Source: Bacillota bacterium | GTDB taxonomy: Bacteria; Bacillota; Clostridia; Christensenellales; SZUA-584 | Reading direction: 5' to 3' | Assembly: GCA_023399095.1 (NCBI GenBank) | Contig: JAEWQS010000158.1 | Location: 1-7,856 of the forward strand | Length of the DNA stretch: 7,856 nt | The notes under the pieces: generated by a model | The model's database searches: none | What the model was told of the DNA's origin: nothing | The model's input: the letters and a program-made list of their open reading frames with translations, nothing else | Part shown: piece after piece, positions 5,952-7,856 of the stretch | Layout of the letters: each line of letters begins with the position of its first letter | Position numbering within the stretch: the first letter of the stretch is position 1 | Translations under genes and position numbers: made by a program

Positions 5952-7856
5952 TCAGCCGTTTTGCAGCATGAAGCCCTGAAAATCATAGACACCCCAGCAT
6001 TCCTTTTGCGTCCACATAAAATCGTACCACGGGCATTCCTGACGTTGATAATATGTCTTTACATTTTTCTCAATGCCATGTGTCCGAATGTTGACCTTCG
6101 TCATGGTTGTCCACCATTCCCGCTTTGTCGACGTATATTGTTTTGAGCAGACGCAATCAACGATCAATACATCAAAGCTGTCAATCGTTCCTTCTGATTT
6201 ATAAAATCCTGCCTGATCGATGTCAGCCCCGAGCGTTGTGTTGCGGTATTGAGCGCGGCTGATCATTTTTTCCGCATTTGTTCCTGTAATTTGCGTTGAA
6301 ACATACGCTCCGGCACCCATAACGCCCCTGATATATCTCTTCAGCGTTTTTCCTGCCGCATAGCAAAACACGTTATCGTCCGTTCGCCTAACGACCTTCA
6401 TGCCATCCAGCAGTCGACTTATGGATACCAACTGGGATTCAAGCTGCTTAAGCAGTGAATTGTTTGGATCAGTCAGTTGGTAATACAGAACAGCCTGATC
6501 ATACGCTTTCAGATACAACGCCAGTGTCATGACGCGAAAATCTTCCTTCAGGTCGTACGTCTGCACATCAAAGTTATACAGCAGCGAAAGCATCTCGTCA
6601 TACGTGCCCACAACACCGGAGGACAGCCCGGCAGAACCCTTCAATAACTTTTGTCCGAGCACATATGCATTTGTATATACCTTACAGGTTTCTTTGTCCA
6701 CAGCCTTGATATACTCTTGCTTGGCAGCTTCATATTCAGGTGTATCTTTTTCAGCTGCATCCACGCTTTCTTTTTTGTTTTCAAGGTGCATCACTGTTGC
6801 CTGCAATGTATTGGCTAGCGTATCGTACTCGTCAAGAACGCGAGAGCAGTTATTACTGCCGATTTTGTCTTCCATAATCGCCAAATGCGTATCCACACTG
6901 CTCAAAATATTCGTCCACTTTGCATCCATGCTACGCAGATACTTATTCATGTCGGTAAGCTGGCGCATTGTTTCGTCAGCGAACAGATCTGAGTTGATGG
7001 CTTCCATCATGCGATTGCCGGCAGCGCTGCCAATGCTGGTGGCAAGTGCTGTGATGCCGGACTTAAGCAAATCAAACATCAAATCGGTTTCAATTGCAAG
7101 CAGCTCCTTGGAGCTCTCCTGCGCCGCATAGTGCACAGACATATTTGCGTCTTTGCATGGCGAACCCCATAGATTCTCGCCCCATTGCCCGTTTATTTGA
7201 ATATGGCCGTCTAAGGTCAGGGTATCCAGCGTCACGTTTGCTTTTTTCACAATCACTTTGAGCTCAGCGGTGTCATCGTCCAGCATCTCGACAGACGATA
7301 CGCTGCCAAGATTGCCGGTAAGCGCAATCTGACTTTGTGCGAGATCGCTGAAGTTGCCGTTAGAGCAGGACAAAAGCAATGACACAAGAAAACCATCCGC
7401 CTTATTTTCAATGTAATCCACAGATACCTCAAACTGGGCATCATAGCTGCCGACATGAGTTTGCAGCTCTATGCCTGTGCTGACAGCATCACTCGCAATG
7501 CACAATGTTGCATCGCATATTTGTGCAAATAAGGTGTCAATGTCCGGCGCTGCATCGGGTGAGAGAGTCAGCTTCATCGTCTGATCATCCTCCCTGACTG
7601 CCGAGATAACTTTAGGCGCACTCTGAGCGTTCATAAAGGAAAAATTGCCTTCATTCGCCGCATCCGTAAAAGCACAATCCGTCAGGCTTACTGTCAACAC
7701 CGCGTCTGATCCGTCGGTATTATCAATAGCAACCTCTGCATCGGGATGAAGAATTGTGATGTCCACCGAGTAAACAACAGGCGAAATGTCTTCAATGGCG
7801 ACGCCATCTGCATTTGATGCTTCGATTCCTTTTTGTTCATCTTCTTCATGAGGATC
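5952..7856 (-). CDS. Large predicted exported protein with Ig-like and helical domains, 5' end outside window
   Basis: The frame is open from the right edge to TGA at 5954-5952, giving 634 visible residues. An in-frame GTG at 7766 has no Shine-Dalgarno and lies within continuing coding sequence, so the true start is beyond 7856. I do not recognise a family. Numbered from the edge, residues 1-18 are an acidic linker (DPHEEDEQ...). Residues about 50-130 and 150-230 look like two related beta-sandwich domains. Residues about 245-510 are mostly helical, beginning with a Gly/Ala hydrophobic stretch (GITALATSIGSAAG, 267-280) followed by amphipathic helices. The final 75 residues are rich in Cys, Trp and Tyr (VDCVCS, ECPWYDFMW, KECWGVYDF). 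Export is inferred from the acidic linker, the Ig-like domains and the protease neighbour 32 nt downstream; the signal peptide itself cannot be seen. A helical pore-forming or cell-surface effector role is possible but unproven. Confidence 0.85.
   Translation of the reverse strand, partial: DPHEEDEQKGIEASNADGVAIEDISPVVYSVDITILHPDAEVAIDNTDGSDAVLTVSLTDCAFTDAANEGNFSFMNAQSAPKVISAVREDDQTMKLTLSPDAAPDIDTLFAQICDATLCIASDAVSTGIELQTHVGSYDAQFEVSVDYIENKADGFLVSLLLSCSNGNFSDLAQSQIALTGNLGSVSSVEMLDDDTAELKVIVKKANVTLDTLTLDGHIQINGQWGENLWGSPCKDANMSVHYAAQESSKELLAIETDLMFDLLKSGITALATSIGSAAGNRMMEAINSDLFADETMRQLTDMNKYLRSMDAKWTNILSSVDTHLAIMEDKIGSNNCSRVLDEYDTLANTLQATVMHLENKKESVDAAEKDTPEYEAAKQEYIKAVDKETCKVYTNAYVLGQKLLKGSAGLSSGVVGTYDEMLSLLYNFDVQTYDLKEDFRVMTLALYLKAYDQAVLYYQLTDPNNSLLKQLESQLVSISRLLDGMKVVRRTDDNVFCYAAGKTLKRYIRGVMGAGAYVSTQITGTNAEKMISRAQYRNTTLGADIDQAGFYKSEGTIDSFDVLIVDCVCSKQYTSTKREWWTTMTKVNIRTHGIEKNVKTYYQRQECPWYDFMWTQKECWGVYDFQGFMLQNG

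Noticed and set aside
6529..7131. A 200-codon plus-strand open frame
   Set aside because: It lies wholly antisense to the large secreted-protein gene, has low-complexity Ser-rich composition typical of a shadow frame, and shows no family motif.
7764..7766. GTG as the start of the large secreted protein
   Set aside because: There is no Shine-Dalgarno sequence before it, and the frame stays open with protein-like sequence to the window edge.

Overview
The window looks like a piece of a Gram-positive, low-to-mid GC genome, most likely class Clostridia. The evidence is strong AAGGAGG-type ribosome binding sites, GTG use as a start codon, an AgrA/AgrC-type LytTR two-component pair, a clostripain-family (C11) protease, and a clostridial-style secreted beta-helix protein with a Pro-Thr linker. 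Nothing seen fixes genus or species. No tRNA, rRNA, transposase, phage gene or CRISPR array was found.

Layout. (1) Bases 1-1203, minus strand: the N-terminal 401 codons of a secreted, probably surface-exposed beta-helix/adhesin-like protein. It has a GTG start and a signal peptide, and it runs off the left edge inside a Thr-Pro repeat linker. (2) 1204-1398: intergenic, with a 17-bp hairpin that fits a minus-strand transcript and a repeated decamer. (3) 1399-1803, minus: a small four-helix membrane protein of unknown function. (4) 1804-1990: a divergent promoter region with two candidate promoters, a terminator-like hairpin and palindromes. (5) 1991-3986, plus: a two-gene operon with a LytTR response regulator followed by a GHKL sensor histidine kinase. 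Neither an AgrB processing enzyme nor an AgrD-like peptide gene is visible. (6) 4009-5919, minus, converging on the kinase: a secreted clostripain-family cysteine protease with both catalytic residues present. (7) 5952-7856, minus: a large predicted secreted protein that is 5'-truncated by the right edge. It has tandem Ig-like beta domains, a long alpha-helical region with a Gly/Ala-rich hydrophobic stretch, and a Cys/Trp-rich tail. It lies 32 nt upstream of the protease gene and is very probably co-transcribed with it.

How the parts may work together. Most of the window encodes envelope or secreted functions. The protease and its large unrecognised neighbour form the most interesting unit: the partner could be a substrate, an effector matured by the protease, or simply a co-secreted factor. 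The two-component system next to it may control the secreted proteins, but no binding-site evidence in the window proves this. Two of the six protein genes are cut by the window edges, so their termini and anchoring signals cannot be seen.
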